Shown: one piece after another, positions 24,750 through 34,524 of the stretch
Position numbering within the stretch: position 1 is the first letter of the stretch
How the letters are laid out: every line of letters begins with the position of its first letter
Source: CAWIVJ01 sp963839525
GTDB taxonomy: Bacteria; Cyanobacteriota; Vampirovibrionia; Gastranaerophilales; Gastranaerophilaceae
Reading direction: 5' to 3'
Assembly (NCBI GenBank): GCA_963839525.1
Contig: CAWIVJ010000013.1
Coordinates: 62,001 to 126,000, forward strand
Length of the DNA: 64,000 nucleotides
The notes under the pieces: model-generated
What the model saw: only the letters and a program-made list of their open reading frames with translations
What the model was told of the DNA's origin: nothing
The model's database searches: none
Position numbers and translations under genes: made by a program

Positions 24750-26669
24750 TTACTTTTTATCAAAATAATCATCCCATTCATCGGGTTTTTTATAAGCAAA
24801 TTGCACAAATTTATTCAAACGGTTTATATACTTTCTAGTAAATTTATACAATACTATCGGCATTTTAAATTTTGATTTGCACAAGTATTCTTCGTTTTCT
24901 TTTTGACAGCCTAGCATTTCTACTTCATCTTTTTCTCCTTCAAGATCAATATTAAAATCTTTACCTGAAAATTCTTCAGAAGATTTTACACTTATTCCTG
25001 AGCGGGAAATATTACTTACATGCGTTTTGTGTTTTTGATGTTTATTATCTTCAAAAACCATGTCATCATCTACTTTGATTCTTTGATAAGTTCTTTTTTC
25101 AGGTTTTTCTGTAACGACTTTAATACCATAAACTAAAACTGTAAGGTTTATAGTATTCCAAAACAAGTTTGCAACTATTGCGAGCGCACTATAAGGTTCA
25201 GAATATAAAATATCGTATATTCCCCGCATTTCTGCCAAAAGAAGTATAGAAAAGATTATTATCAAAGATATTTTATATTTGTAATTTGTTTTTTCTTTAC
25301 TTAATTCTTTTTTTGTCACACTGAATTTAAATTTAGCAAGTTTTTCGGGAATAAACAAAGCTTGTATTATTCCTCCGATTGTAAAAATAGATGTTATAAG
25401 GTCATAAACATCAGCAAAAATTATATTATTAAATTTTATTTTTGCTGCATATATGAAAGTAAATTTGAGTCCAAAATAACAGATTTGAAAAGCAATAATC
25501 TGATAAAATAAAATTAAAACAGGTGTTATATCAAAAAATATAAATAAGACCGGAGCAATAAGAAAAACTAATCTTGCTATAGGAGTAAAAAAATAAAGAA
25601 CCCCTGACAAGTAGAAAAAAGCTTGCATCCGGTTAAGCTTAAAATAATATTTCCAATTTTTTGGAGATGTTATAATTTGAACATTTCCTTTTGCCCAACG
25701 GATGCGTTGTTTTATATATTCTTCAAAACTTGATGCAGCAATTCCTATCGCAACAGGACGGTTATAATAAACCACTTTATATCCTTTAGCATGAAACATT
25801 AATCCCAACAAGGAATCTTCTGTAATAGTGTGTTCTGGGAAGTTTCCGACAGATTCAAGATGTTTTCTTCTTATCAGAATATTTGTTCCACCGCAAAAAG
25901 CAGAATCAAACTCATTTAAACTGGGTTCAATAACCCGGTAAAAAATATCCTGCTCATTAGCAAGAAAATCAGCCAATTTAAGGTTTTTCTGAAAAGCGTC
26001 GGGATTACAAAAATGTTGAGGGGTTTGAACAAGAGCCACTTTTTCATCAACAAAATTATATATTGTTTCTCTTAAAAAAGTTGATGCGGCAGCATGATCC
26101 GCATCAAATATTACAATAATCTCGGAATCCGTTTGGGAAAGAGCGTTATTTATATTTCCCGCTTTATATCCTTTATTTATTTGCCTTGTAATATAATTAC
26201 AATCTAATAATTCTGTAAGTGTTTTTATATCATCTCTTCTCCCGTCATCAAGTACGTAAACTTTATGATTGGGATAATCTATATTTTTACAAGCTGAAAT
26301 TGTTGTAGAAAGCATATCAGGGCTTTCGTCAAGTGTACAGATAAAAATATCAACACTTGGGCAGTAATTTTTAAAAGTTACTAATTCTCCATCTTTATAA
26401 ATATCCTTATAATAGTCATTTTGTAATTTGTTATCCGGTTTTATCTTTTCTAAGGAGCTTGACTTAAGCAAAATCAGTGCGAAATTAGTAAAAACAATCA
26501 GAGTTAGTATTTCGGCTCCACAAAGAGCATAAGACCAAAATGATGTTAAAGGTGAGGTAACAAGGTTAAGAGTATACATCCAACGCCACATTACGTAAGT
26601 TATACCCATTATAAATATTGTCGAGAAAAAAATAAATATAAATGCTTTATAGTATAATTTTTTTTTCAC
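24750..26669 (-). CDS. bcsA: cellulose synthase catalytic subunit with PilZ domain (BcsA)
   Basis: A 639-residue processive family 2 glycosyltransferase that polymerises and extrudes beta-1,4-glucan from UDP-glucose. Two N-terminal membrane helices precede the GT domain, with DDGRR at 141-145, DAD at 189-191, TED at 283-285 and QRIRW at 321-325. More membrane helices follow, then the gating-loop signature FSVTKK. The C-terminal PilZ domain keeps both c-di-GMP-binding motifs: RTYQR (RxxxR) and NISRSG (NxSxxG). It starts at GTG (26669) after AAAGG and lies 3 bases after the GH8 gene. No bcsB is seen nearby, although BcsB is required in proteobacterial systems. Confidence 0.92.
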   Translation of the reverse strand: MKKKLYYKAFIFIFFSTIFIMGITYVMWRWMYTLNLVTSPLTSFWSYALCGAEILTLIVFTNFALILLKSSSLEKIKPDNKLQNDYYKDIYKDGELVTFKNYCPSVDIFICTLDESPDMLSTTISACKNIDYPNHKVYVLDDGRRDDIKTLTELLDCNYITRQINKGYKAGNINNALSQTDSEIIVIFDADHAAASTFLRETIYNFVDEKVALVQTPQHFCNPDAFQKNLKLADFLANEQDIFYRVIEPSLNEFDSAFCGGTNILIRRKHLESVGNFPEHTITEDSLLGLMFHAKGYKVVYYNRPVAIGIAASSFEEYIKQRIRWAKGNVQIITSPKNWKYYFKLNRMQAFFYLSGVLYFFTPIARLVFLIAPVLFIFFDITPVLILFYQIIAFQICYFGLKFTFIYAAKIKFNNIIFADVYDLITSIFTIGGIIQALFIPEKLAKFKFSVTKKELSKEKTNYKYKISLIIIFSILLLAEMRGIYDILYSEPYSALAIVANLFWNTINLTVLVYGIKVVTEKPEKRTYQRIKVDDDMVFEDNKHQKHKTHVSNISRSGISVKSSEEFSGKDFNIDLEGEKDEVEMLGCQKENEEYLCKSKFKMPIVLYKFTRKYINRLNKFVQFAYKKPDEWDDYFDKK

Positions 26670-26672
26670 TTT

Positions 26673-27806
26673 TTACCTTTCGCTTTTTATATCGCATTTT
26701 TTTAGTTTTTTTTCGTATAAATAAAGCCCAAACCAGATCAGGTTTTTTTCATAATAATTATTTTTACCAATCCAGTAATTTTTGTTTTTGACGTAAGGGC
26801 TTATTTTTTTCTTATACATCTCATATGCTGTTTTTTTGTCATAAGTACTTATTGCAGGAATTAAAAGAGCCATGGCTCCGCTAAATTCAATTTTATTTCT
26901 TAATTTTCCATTTTTTTGATAATTAGTATAAAAATGTTTATCCGTTTCCCATTTTTCAACAAAAAACTTTGATTTTTCAAGTATTGGTTGAGCTCTTTTT
27001 TCTCCAGTTTGAATGAAATCCAAATAAATCCTTGCAAAAACCCTTACCGCGTCATAAGAAAAATCACTCCTTTCTGAATTTTCAAGAACAATTTGCCCAT
27101 TTTGTATCAAAAACCAGTTTGGCGGTAAATTGGTATCGGTTTTATTCATAACATGTTTTAAATAGTAATAAGACGAATCAATTAAAAGATTCCAATCATG
27201 AATCTCATCATATTTTTGAAAGAGTCTAAATGCATAAGGTGAGAAATAGGAAGGATTAACTTCAATTTCACTTTCTTTATTTTGATCTGCACCGGGCGTT
27301 AAAATTAAATAATTCCCTACGCGTCTGGTTTCATTGTTCCAAATAGAATTAATTATAAATTTTGCTTCCTCCAGGTATTTATATTTTCTCCATTTTTCAT
27401 GTGCTAAAAGAAGAGAAAAAGCAATATCAATATCCGCATCAGATGCTGAATTATAGTCCAAAATTTTATATTCTCCTTTTTGATTTTTTCCCCAAAGCCA
27501 TGCGAATAATTTATCTTTCCTTTGTAAATTATTTTTTGTCCATTTATATACCAAATTAAAAGTTTCTTTATCGTTCATAAGTAAACTTCTTAGCAGTATA
27601 TAGGACTGACCTTCTGATGTTGTTACATTATCCCGGTTATAATCTATTATTCTTCCTTCTTTTGACATAAAATCTTTTTTATAAAGTTCATAACTTTTAG
27701 AAAGGCATAAATTATCTTTAGGACTACTTTTTACTATAAAAGAAAAAATAATAATAAAGATAGAAACAAAGATTATCGAAATAATTACAATATTAGCTTT
27801 TAGCAT
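26673..27806 (-). CDS. bcsZ: glycoside hydrolase family 8 endoglucanase (BcsZ-like)
   Basis: A 377-residue protein with an N-terminal membrane anchor or signal (about residues 5-25) and a GH8 (alpha/alpha)6-barrel. The catalytic acid is Glu65 in TTSEGQSY. The Asp-rich ASDADIDIAF (121-130) carries the base or substrate-binding aspartates. Cellulose operons usually include such an endo-beta-1,4-glucanase, which trims or untangles the growing polymer in the periplasm. It overlaps the upstream TPR/barrel gene by 14 bases and is followed directly by bcsA, so the three are one operon. Confidence 0.87.
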   Translation of the reverse strand: MLKANIVIISIIFVSIFIIIFSFIVKSSPKDNLCLSKSYELYKKDFMSKEGRIIDYNRDNVTTSEGQSYILLRSLLMNDKETFNLVYKWTKNNLQRKDKLFAWLWGKNQKGEYKILDYNSASDADIDIAFSLLLAHEKWRKYKYLEEAKFIINSIWNNETRRVGNYLILTPGADQNKESEIEVNPSYFSPYAFRLFQKYDEIHDWNLLIDSSYYYLKHVMNKTDTNLPPNWFLIQNGQIVLENSERSDFSYDAVRVFARIYLDFIQTGEKRAQPILEKSKFFVEKWETDKHFYTNYQKNGKLRNKIEFSGAMALLIPAISTYDKKTAYEMYKKKISPYVKNKNYWIGKNNYYEKNLIWFGLYLYEKKLKKCDIKSER

Positions 27807-30800
27807 TTTTTCTGAACCCCCTTATAACTGTATTAACCATAAATAAATGACGCTGCATAAATGCATAGTTATAGTAATAATAGCTAAGATTTATATCTAT
27901 ATGTTCGTTAAGCTTGTAAGAAACAATTGGAGCGAAACCCCAAGTTAATCTTGTGAAATCAGGGGTTCTTGAAAATTGACCACCTGCAAACCCCTGTAAA
28001 CTATATTTTAATCTCCATTTTTTAATTTCTCCTTCAAGTTTTAAGTTTAATGTATCAGCTGCGAAAAAGCTTGGACTGAAATAACCTCCAAATAATATTC
28101 CCGCACTGTTATAGAGGTCAAGTAAATCAAATTGATAAGCTTCAACAAAAGAAACATAATCAAGATTAACTTTTTGTATCCATTTATTTTTAGGATTATT
28201 ATACAGCACTCTTCCAATACCTATCATCCCCTCAAGGTATTGGTTAGTTGGTAAATTTTGTCCATAATCAACTCCATAACATGCCCGACCGAAAGAATAA
28301 AACTCTTTTGGAAATTTGAGATTATATTCTAAATATGTTCTAGTATCAGCTACTCTTCCGGTAAAAATTCCGTCTATAGGCTGCCCTACAGCTGAAAGAT
28401 AAGATTGAATAAGATTATCTCTATAAAAGCCCAGTTTTAAATTAAATATATCGTTAAAATAATATTTTAACCAATCGTCAGTAACTACCATATCGCCATT
28501 ACCAAATTCAAAAATCTTTACTCCGAGATCAGCACGGTATTCCCATTTTTTTGTCGGCCTGCCTTGTATTCCACCGCGAAATTCGTGTGTCACGTTAGGT
28601 GATGTATCTTCTCCTCTTCCTCCGCTGTAAAGAAAAACGTTATAGTTCATAAATACATTTGCATTTCTTTTTATATTTTTTGCAACCTGAAGACCAAATT
28701 TGTTATAATCCAAATCAAATTCCTGTGCTAATTGTTGATTCAAGAAAGAATAGGAGGGAGTTATTGTAATTGCACTATCGTGTTTTATTTTGTAATTTAA
28801 AGCTTCAGCTTCTTTTCCTGTTGCACTCCTGAGAGCCTCTTTTGAATTAGTCAGCATATTAAAATCATAATAAATTTGCGATTTTAATAATTTTGTTTCA
28901 TTATCTTCAGGCATTCTGTCAAGAAATTCCAAAGCACTAAATTTTTCGTCATTTGCAATGTAAGAATATACCATAGCCAATTTTGCCAGTCTATAATCAG
29001 ACTTATCACCTAAAATATTGTAAAAAATATGTCTGGCTTTATCAAAATTTTTTTTATCTATTTCTAAGTAACCGAGCCCCAGTCTTGCTTCTAGGTTCCC
29101 CGGATCTTTTCTTAAAACTTTTCTAAAAACTTGCGCTGCTCCGTTAATATACCCCGCCATCCTGTAAGACACAGCCAATTTATTCTGCAGTATAATGTCC
29201 TCAGGATCAAATTGAAGAGCCTTAAAATAATTATTTCCTGCAGCACTGTAATGTTTATAAATCATGTCTAAATCCCCAAGAACCATATAGCCTCTTTTAG
29301 TATTCTCAAGATTACGTGCTTTAATTACAAAATAAGCATCGATGGTTTTTTGCTGTGCTAAAAGGGAATCCAAAAAAGCATTGGTAATTTCAAGATTGTC
29401 GGGATATTTATTGTAAAGCGGCTCAAGAATATTTTGAGCTTTTTCAAAATCTTGATTTGCCATGTACAAATTTGCCAGTCCTTGTTTATATCCTAATTCT
29501 GGATAATTATCAACAAGTTTTTCATAATACTTTATTGCATTAGAAAATTTTTTTTTTGTAGAATATAAATCTCCTGTAGTTTTTAACAATTTTTCCGATT
29601 TAGGATCAAATTCCAGTAACTTTTCACTATAAACAATAGCTTTGTCCCAATTTTTATCTGCCATTGAATATTCGAGCGCCAAATTCAATAATTCTTTATT
29701 TTTTGGATGATTTTTAAGCTGACTTTCAATAATTTTCATTGCTTTGGGATAATTTTCGGTTTTTGAATATAAAAAAGCAAGAAGTTTTTCATCATCTGAA
29801 GAAAGAGGTTTTACTTTTTGTAATTCTTCCAAAGCAATAAGTGCTGATTTGTAATTATTTTGCGACATAAAAATATCAACTTTATGTTTTAAAAGCTTTG
29901 TATTTTTAGTTTCGACTTTTAGCATTTGCCCTAAATAAATCAAAGCTTTTTCATAATCTTTTGCTTTCCAGGAATCATAAAATAATTTTTCACTCAATTT
30001 AAATCCGCTAAGCTGCTCCGGAACATAAGGTTTAGCTTTAAAACGTTTTTTAGGATTCAGCTCAGAAAGCACATAGGAATAGCTGCTTTTAACATGTTTT
30101 CCTTTATCTCCCGACGCCATTAAATTTTCATATACTTTAGCGGCTTTGTCCCATTTTTTTTGTTTTTCGTATATGCCGGCTAAACGATATTTTATACCGT
30201 TATCAGCAGGGTTTAATTCGGATAGTTTTTTTACATATTTTTCTTGCATTGAATAATCTTTAAAATCTTCAGCTAAAGATATAATTTTATTAATTATTTC
30301 AGAATCTTTGGAAGAAAGTTCATGATGCCTTAAATAATACTTAAGAGAATTTCTTTTGCTTTTAGTTCTTTCATTTGCGACAATACATGTTTTTATTGAA
30401 TCAATACCTATATTTTTCGGAGTAATTTTATCGCAAGTTTTTTTAACTGCTTTCCAGTCATCTTTATAAGCAAAATGATAAATTAGAGCCTTGTTAAGCT
30501 CAGTTTTTTGAGCATTTGTTAAATACTTGTTTTCAGTTATTTTTTGTAATTGTTTGTCGGATAACTTTCCATTTTTTATAGAAGATAAATCTTTTTTAAA
30601 TAAATATTTTTTATCTTTTGTTAAAACATATAATTTTCCGTATAATTCTTCTGATTTATCGAAATATTTTTGACGTTCACAAAATCTTGCATAAGATTCT
30701 ATAACTTTTCTATCTTTTTTGTAATAATATAAAGCTTTTTCATAAGAATGAAATGCAGATTTTGTATCCTTTCTTTTTTCAGCCTTCAAGGCATCATTTA

Positions 30801-30900
30801 AAAATATTTGTTTATAATCTTTTTTTTTGAATAAAAATGCTTCTGAGGATTGCGGGATAAACAAAACACAAATTAATACTATTATTAAAAATCCTCGCAT
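27793..30900 (-). CDS. TPR-repeat outer-membrane protein, BcsC-like
   Basis: A 1035-residue exported protein. A signal peptide (about residues 1-22, ending SSEAF) is followed by roughly 650 residues of tandem tetratricopeptide repeats (for example KAMKIIESQLKNHPKNKELL, KFSNAIKYYEKLVDNYPELG). The C-terminal about 350 residues show alternating aromatic/polar strands typical of an outer-membrane beta-barrel. This is the plan of BcsC (AlgK/AlgE-like), which carries cellulose across periplasm and outer membrane, and operon position supports that. Sequence divergence from proteobacterial BcsC means the family assignment rests on architecture and neighbours. Confidence 0.82.
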   Translation of the reverse strand: MRGFLIIVLICVLFIPQSSEAFLFKKKDYKQIFLNDALKAEKRKDTKSAFHSYEKALYYYKKDRKVIESYARFCERQKYFDKSEELYGKLYVLTKDKKYLFKKDLSSIKNGKLSDKQLQKITENKYLTNAQKTELNKALIYHFAYKDDWKAVKKTCDKITPKNIGIDSIKTCIVANERTKSKRNSLKYYLRHHELSSKDSEIINKIISLAEDFKDYSMQEKYVKKLSELNPADNGIKYRLAGIYEKQKKWDKAAKVYENLMASGDKGKHVKSSYSYVLSELNPKKRFKAKPYVPEQLSGFKLSEKLFYDSWKAKDYEKALIYLGQMLKVETKNTKLLKHKVDIFMSQNNYKSALIALEELQKVKPLSSDDEKLLAFLYSKTENYPKAMKIIESQLKNHPKNKELLNLALEYSMADKNWDKAIVYSEKLLEFDPKSEKLLKTTGDLYSTKKKFSNAIKYYEKLVDNYPELGYKQGLANLYMANQDFEKAQNILEPLYNKYPDNLEITNAFLDSLLAQQKTIDAYFVIKARNLENTKRGYMVLGDLDMIYKHYSAAGNNYFKALQFDPEDIILQNKLAVSYRMAGYINGAAQVFRKVLRKDPGNLEARLGLGYLEIDKKNFDKARHIFYNILGDKSDYRLAKLAMVYSYIANDEKFSALEFLDRMPEDNETKLLKSQIYYDFNMLTNSKEALRSATGKEAEALNYKIKHDSAITITPSYSFLNQQLAQEFDLDYNKFGLQVAKNIKRNANVFMNYNVFLYSGGRGEDTSPNVTHEFRGGIQGRPTKKWEYRADLGVKIFEFGNGDMVVTDDWLKYYFNDIFNLKLGFYRDNLIQSYLSAVGQPIDGIFTGRVADTRTYLEYNLKFPKEFYSFGRACYGVDYGQNLPTNQYLEGMIGIGRVLYNNPKNKWIQKVNLDYVSFVEAYQFDLLDLYNSAGILFGGYFSPSFFAADTLNLKLEGEIKKWRLKYSLQGFAGGQFSRTPDFTRLTWGFAPIVSYKLNEHIDINLSYYYYNYAFMQRHLFMVNTVIRGFRKNAKS

Positions 30901-30966
30901 TTTTACCCCAATATATTTTTAAAAAAAGCTTTATTATTTATATTAAAATTAAAGCTAGCCAAAACA

Positions 30967-30995
30967 ATTATACGATTGACTATTTTAGTTGCTAA
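30967..30995 (-). promoter_or_regulatory. promoter of the cellulose operon
   Basis: On the reverse strand TTAGCA (complement of 30990-30995) and TATAAT (complement of 30967-30972) are separated by 17 bases. They lie about 65 bases upstream of the BcsC-like gene's ATG. Confidence 0.55.
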
Positions 30996-31039
30996 GTATA
31001 ATCTTGCAAAAGAAATTTTAAATAAAATTTATTTCCGTT

Positions 31040-32599
31040 TTATTTTAATATTTCATTCAAATCTTGATCAGGCACTGTAATTGGTTTTATATTGTATTTC
31101 TTAATAAGTATATTTAAAACATTCGGGCTTATAAAAGCAGGCAAAGAAGGTCCTAAACGAATATTTTTAATTCCTAAATAAAACAAAGAAAGCAATATAG
31201 CTACAGCCTTTTGCTCATACCATGACAAAATCATTGACAAGGGCAGACTGTTAACGTCCGTTTCAAAGGACTCTGCAAGTGCAAGAGCAATCTTTATTGC
31301 AGAGTAAGCATCATTACATTGACCTATATCCAAAAGTCTTGGAATACCTCCAATATCCCCGAAATCAAATTTATTGAATCTGTATTTTCCGCATGCAAGA
31401 GTTAAAATAATACAATCTTTAGGCACTTTTTGTGCAAATTCAGTATAGTAATTTCTCCCTGTTTTTGCACCGTCACAACCTCCTATGAGGAAAAAATGCC
31501 TGATTTGTCCTGCTTTTACTGCATTAACAATAGTTGGCGCAATAGATAATACTGAATTCCCTCCAAATCCTATTGTAATATATTTTTCTTCACCATTTTC
31601 TTTAAATCCTTGTTCTTTTAATGCTGCTTCAATTACAGCAGAAAAATCTGCTCTATGAACATGTTTTACATTTGGCCATGCAACAAGTCCTGTTGTAAAA
31701 ATTCTATGAGAATATTCTTTCGGATTCTGAAGACAGTTTGTTGTCATTAAAATTGCACCCGGAAACTCTTTAAATTCTTTTTGCTGATCTTGCCAAGCGC
31801 CTCCATAGTTTCCCACCAGATGCCTATATTTTTTAAACCCCGGATAAGCATTGCAGGGAAGCATTTCGCCATGGGTATAAATATTTATTCCGGTGCCTTC
31901 AGTTTGCTTAAGAAGTTCTTCCAAATCTTTAAGATCATGTCCTGAAACAACTATTGCTTTACCTTTTAGCGGAGTAATCCTTACTTGAGTCGGTTCAGGA
32001 TGTCCGTAAACCGAAGTATTTGCTTCGTCTAATAATTGCATAACTTTAAAATTAATTTCTCCTGTTTTCAAAACCTTAGCTAAAAGCTCATCTACAGTCG
32101 CATTTTTATTATTTAAAAAGTCTAATATTTCCCAAAATTCTTCAATAATTTTATCGTCTTCATAGCCTAAATTTTTTGCATGATCATAATAAGCGGCTGC
32201 ACCTTTTAGTCCATAAGTTATAATTTCTTGAAGAGAATGGATGTCCTCTCCTAATAAAGCTTTTCTCTCTGGAGCAGAAACAGGCATTGGTTTATACTCA
32301 AGTTTAAACAGCTTTTTTAATTCGTTTATGTGCAATTGAATTGTATTTTTAACTTTTTCAAGTCTTTTATCATCAAAATTTACATTGGTGACAGTTGTAA
32401 AAAGTCCTTCAACCATTGCTAAATCGGCCTTTTTGTTTATATAATTTTCTTTTCTCAATTTATTTGCATAAAATGCAAGTTCTTTGATTTTTCCTACAAT
32501 TTTATCTTGCAAATCGGCACTTGAGGCTTGCTTTCCGCAAACTCCCTGAATTCTGCATCCTTCACCTTTCGCGGTTTGTTCACATTGATAACAAAACAT
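31040..32599 (-). CDS. hcp: hydroxylamine reductase / hybrid-cluster protein
   Basis: A 519-residue hybrid-cluster protein, starting at MFCYQCEQTAKGEGC (32599), where AGGAAAGG precedes the ATG; a longer frame to 32674 lacks a site. N-terminal cysteines C3, C6, C15 and C21 (C-x2-C-x8-C-x5-C) match the Desulfovibrio-type [4Fe-4S] arrangement of anaerobes rather than the E. coli type. Hybrid-cluster ligand regions are seen (VSGHDLKDLEELL, TTNCLQNPKE, IGGCDGAKTGRNYYTEF, DIGQCNDAYSA). Hcp acts as an NO reductase in E. coli and reduces hydroxylamine in vitro, so nitrosative-stress defence is likely. A pair of palindromes at its promoter suggests a dedicated regulator. No adjacent hcr reductase. Confidence 0.95.
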   Translation of the reverse strand: MFCYQCEQTAKGEGCRIQGVCGKQASSADLQDKIVGKIKELAFYANKLRKENYINKKADLAMVEGLFTTVTNVNFDDKRLEKVKNTIQLHINELKKLFKLEYKPMPVSAPERKALLGEDIHSLQEIITYGLKGAAAYYDHAKNLGYEDDKIIEEFWEILDFLNNKNATVDELLAKVLKTGEINFKVMQLLDEANTSVYGHPEPTQVRITPLKGKAIVVSGHDLKDLEELLKQTEGTGINIYTHGEMLPCNAYPGFKKYRHLVGNYGGAWQDQQKEFKEFPGAILMTTNCLQNPKEYSHRIFTTGLVAWPNVKHVHRADFSAVIEAALKEQGFKENGEEKYITIGFGGNSVLSIAPTIVNAVKAGQIRHFFLIGGCDGAKTGRNYYTEFAQKVPKDCIILTLACGKYRFNKFDFGDIGGIPRLLDIGQCNDAYSAIKIALALAESFETDVNSLPLSMILSWYEQKAVAILLSLFYLGIKNIRLGPSLPAFISPNVLNILIKKYNIKPITVPDQDLNEILK

Positions 32600-32622
32600 T
32601 TTTAAAACCTTTCCTAAATATA

Positions 32623-32653
32623 TTACTAAGTAAAAATTACTTTTACTTAGTAA
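32623..32653 (-). promoter_or_regulatory. hcp: paired palindromic operator upstream of hcp
   Basis: TTACTAAGTAAAA (32623-32635) and its exact inverse TTTTACTTAGTAA (32641-32653) are separated by 5 bases. Each arm also contains its own 11-base palindrome TTACTwAGTAA, with centres 18 bases apart. The site lies 24 bases upstream of the hcp ATG, overlapping the expected start of transcription, which suggests repression. Confidence 0.6.
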
Positions 32654-32702
32654 TATTAATTTGATAATAAACAATGAATACTATTAGCTAATTGGCTTAT
32701 TT

Positions 32703-33584
32703 TTAACAAACGCCGTAAGAAATTGTTTTTAAATCTGTTTTTACCCAGAAAGTTTCATCAATTTTATTTATTTTATCTTTCAATACAAAAAAGGTTGGAC
32801 CTGAACCCGACATTATTGCTTGAGGATAAAAATTCTTAATTTTTTTTAGATCCTCATAATTATTAATTATTGCAAATTCCAAATCATTATGAAGAAACTT
32901 TTCAATATCTGCATTACCGGATTTTAAAGCATTAGCAAGTTTTTGTGTAATGTTTAAATTTGGTTTATCTCCAAGTTCCGAAAATTTTGTGTAAGCTTCT
33001 TTTGCGCTTATTCCTAAACTTTTTGGCTTAATAAGTGATAGGCGAAATTCTTGAAAGAGTACCCTTTCAAGAATTTCGCCCCGTCCTGTTGCAAGCTGAC
33101 ATCCGCCTTCAAGACAAAAATTTAAATCAGAGCCAAGTTTTGCACAAAGCTCATGTAAGTCTTTATCTGAAAAAACATTATTAAAAAGCTTATTAAGTCC
33201 CCAGAGAGTTCCTGCGGCATCGGTACTTCCACCGGCAAGACCTGCGGCTACAGGTATATTTTTTTCAATGTGAACAAAAATTTTATTAGAAAAGAAAAAT
33301 TCTCCTTGTTCTTTGTTCATTGTTTTTTGTTTAATTTCTTTAAAAAATAATTCAACCGCCTTATATACTAAGTTTTTTTCATCGTAAGGTATTTCATTAT
33401 TTGTTCCGGAAAGTTTTATTTCAAAATTTTCACTTTTTTCAGTTTTTATCGTTAAAATATCAAATAAATCAACTGTTTGCATAATACTTTGAATGTTATG
33501 AAAGCCGTCTTTGCGTTTGTTTAGGATTTCTAGTGTTAAGTTAATTTTAGCCGGACACTTAACTTTAATCTCCCTATTTTTCAT
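32703..33584 (-). CDS. ispE: 4-diphosphocytidyl-2-C-methyl-D-erythritol kinase
   Basis: A 293-residue GHMP-family kinase that phosphorylates CDP-methylerythritol in the MEP isoprenoid pathway. N-terminal KCPAKINLTLEILNKRKDGF and the ATP-binding glycine-rich loop PVAAGLAGGSTDAAGTLWGL (about 115-134) are characteristic, as is the C-terminal AIMSGSGPTFF. Length is normal. It overlaps rsmA by 11 bases, a common pairing (ksgA-ispE) in many bacteria, and is probably translated by coupling. Confidence 0.95.
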   Translation of the reverse strand: MKNREIKVKCPAKINLTLEILNKRKDGFHNIQSIMQTVDLFDILTIKTEKSENFEIKLSGTNNEIPYDEKNLVYKAVELFFKEIKQKTMNKEQGEFFFSNKIFVHIEKNIPVAAGLAGGSTDAAGTLWGLNKLFNNVFSDKDLHELCAKLGSDLNFCLEGGCQLATGRGEILERVLFQEFRLSLIKPKSLGISAKEAYTKFSELGDKPNLNITQKLANALKSGNADIEKFLHNDLEFAIINNYEDLKKIKNFYPQAIMSGSGPTFFVLKDKINKIDETFWVKTDLKTISYGVC

Positions 33585-34416
33585 TTCTTAAAAGCTCCTC
33601 TGATAACTCGCCAAATTTTTGAATTGAAATAGTCTCTCCTCTTGTATTTTCAGAAATGTTTAAAAATTTAAGTACTTTTTGAACAATTTCTTTTGAAAAT
33701 CCTCCGCTAAGTAAACAATTTTTAATATTTTTGCGCCGCTGAGAAAAAGCTGCTTTAATTGTTTTTCGAAAATGTGAATAATTCTTTAATTCAAGCAAGG
33801 GTTTACCTCTAACAGTTAATTTAACAAGTGCGGAATCAACTTTGGGCATAGGATAAAAACATTTTTTTCCGACTTTTTTAATTATTTTACAGTCTGCCCA
33901 GAATTGTGACAAAATTGTTAAAAGTCCGTATTGCTTTGAAGGACTTTTTTCTGTTGCGGTAATTCTTTGAGCAACCTCATACTGAACCATTAAAATAATA
34001 TCAGAAATTATACTTCTATTTTTATTATTCAGGTCATCAATTTCGCCTAAAAGGTGTGCTATAATCGGACTTGTAATATAATACGGAATATTTGCAATTA
34101 TTTTAACCTTTTCATTGCTCAAAACAGTTAAATCTGTTTTTAAAATATCTTGATGAATTATTTCCAAATTATCACAATTAATTTTTTGCAGTTTTTTTAT
34201 TGCATCATCATCTAATTCAATAGCAATAACTTTTTTTGCGTATTTAACAAGCTGTTCTGTTACAAAACCTATTCCTGCTCCGATTTCTATAACCGTATCT
34301 TCATTAGTTATCTCGGCATGCTCAATAATATCTTGAATTGTATTTGAACAAACAAGGAAGTTTTGTCCGAGTTTTTTCTTTGTTTTGAATACTTTTGCTC
34401 TTTGTAAATAGTCCAT
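33574..34416 (-). CDS. rsmA: 16S rRNA dimethyladenosine transferase RsmA/KsgA
   Basis: A 280-residue SAM-dependent methyltransferase that dimethylates A1518 and A1519 of 16S rRNA late in 30S assembly. N-terminal KKLGQNFLVCSN, SAM-binding VIEIGAGIGFVTEQL (about residues 41-55), and the catalytic NIPYYITSPI motif (NxPY) are all intact. The C-terminal helical domain contains FSQRRKNIKNCL. It is the first gene of the rsmA-ispE pair and divergent from the glutamate-cysteine ligase gene. Confidence 0.96.
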   Translation of the reverse strand: MDYLQRAKVFKTKKKLGQNFLVCSNTIQDIIEHAEITNEDTVIEIGAGIGFVTEQLVKYAKKVIAIELDDDAIKKLQKINCDNLEIIHQDILKTDLTVLSNEKVKIIANIPYYITSPIIAHLLGEIDDLNNKNRSIISDIILMVQYEVAQRITATEKSPSKQYGLLTILSQFWADCKIIKKVGKKCFYPMPKVDSALVKLTVRGKPLLELKNYSHFRKTIKAAFSQRRKNIKNCLLSGGFSKEIVQKVLKFLNISENTRGETISIQKFGELSEELLRNEK

Positions 34417-34524
34417 GTTTCTACTATATAATAAGACAAGCAGGAATACAAACAGGCTAGTGCTTTTTTATGTAACATCTGATATTTTAAAAATGTTATA
34501 ATTAATTTAAAGATTCGGGGATAT

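Noticed and set aside
24593..24838. ORFs on both strands across the MITE-like element
   Set aside because: They read through the palindromic repeat and the end of bcsA, so they are not genes.
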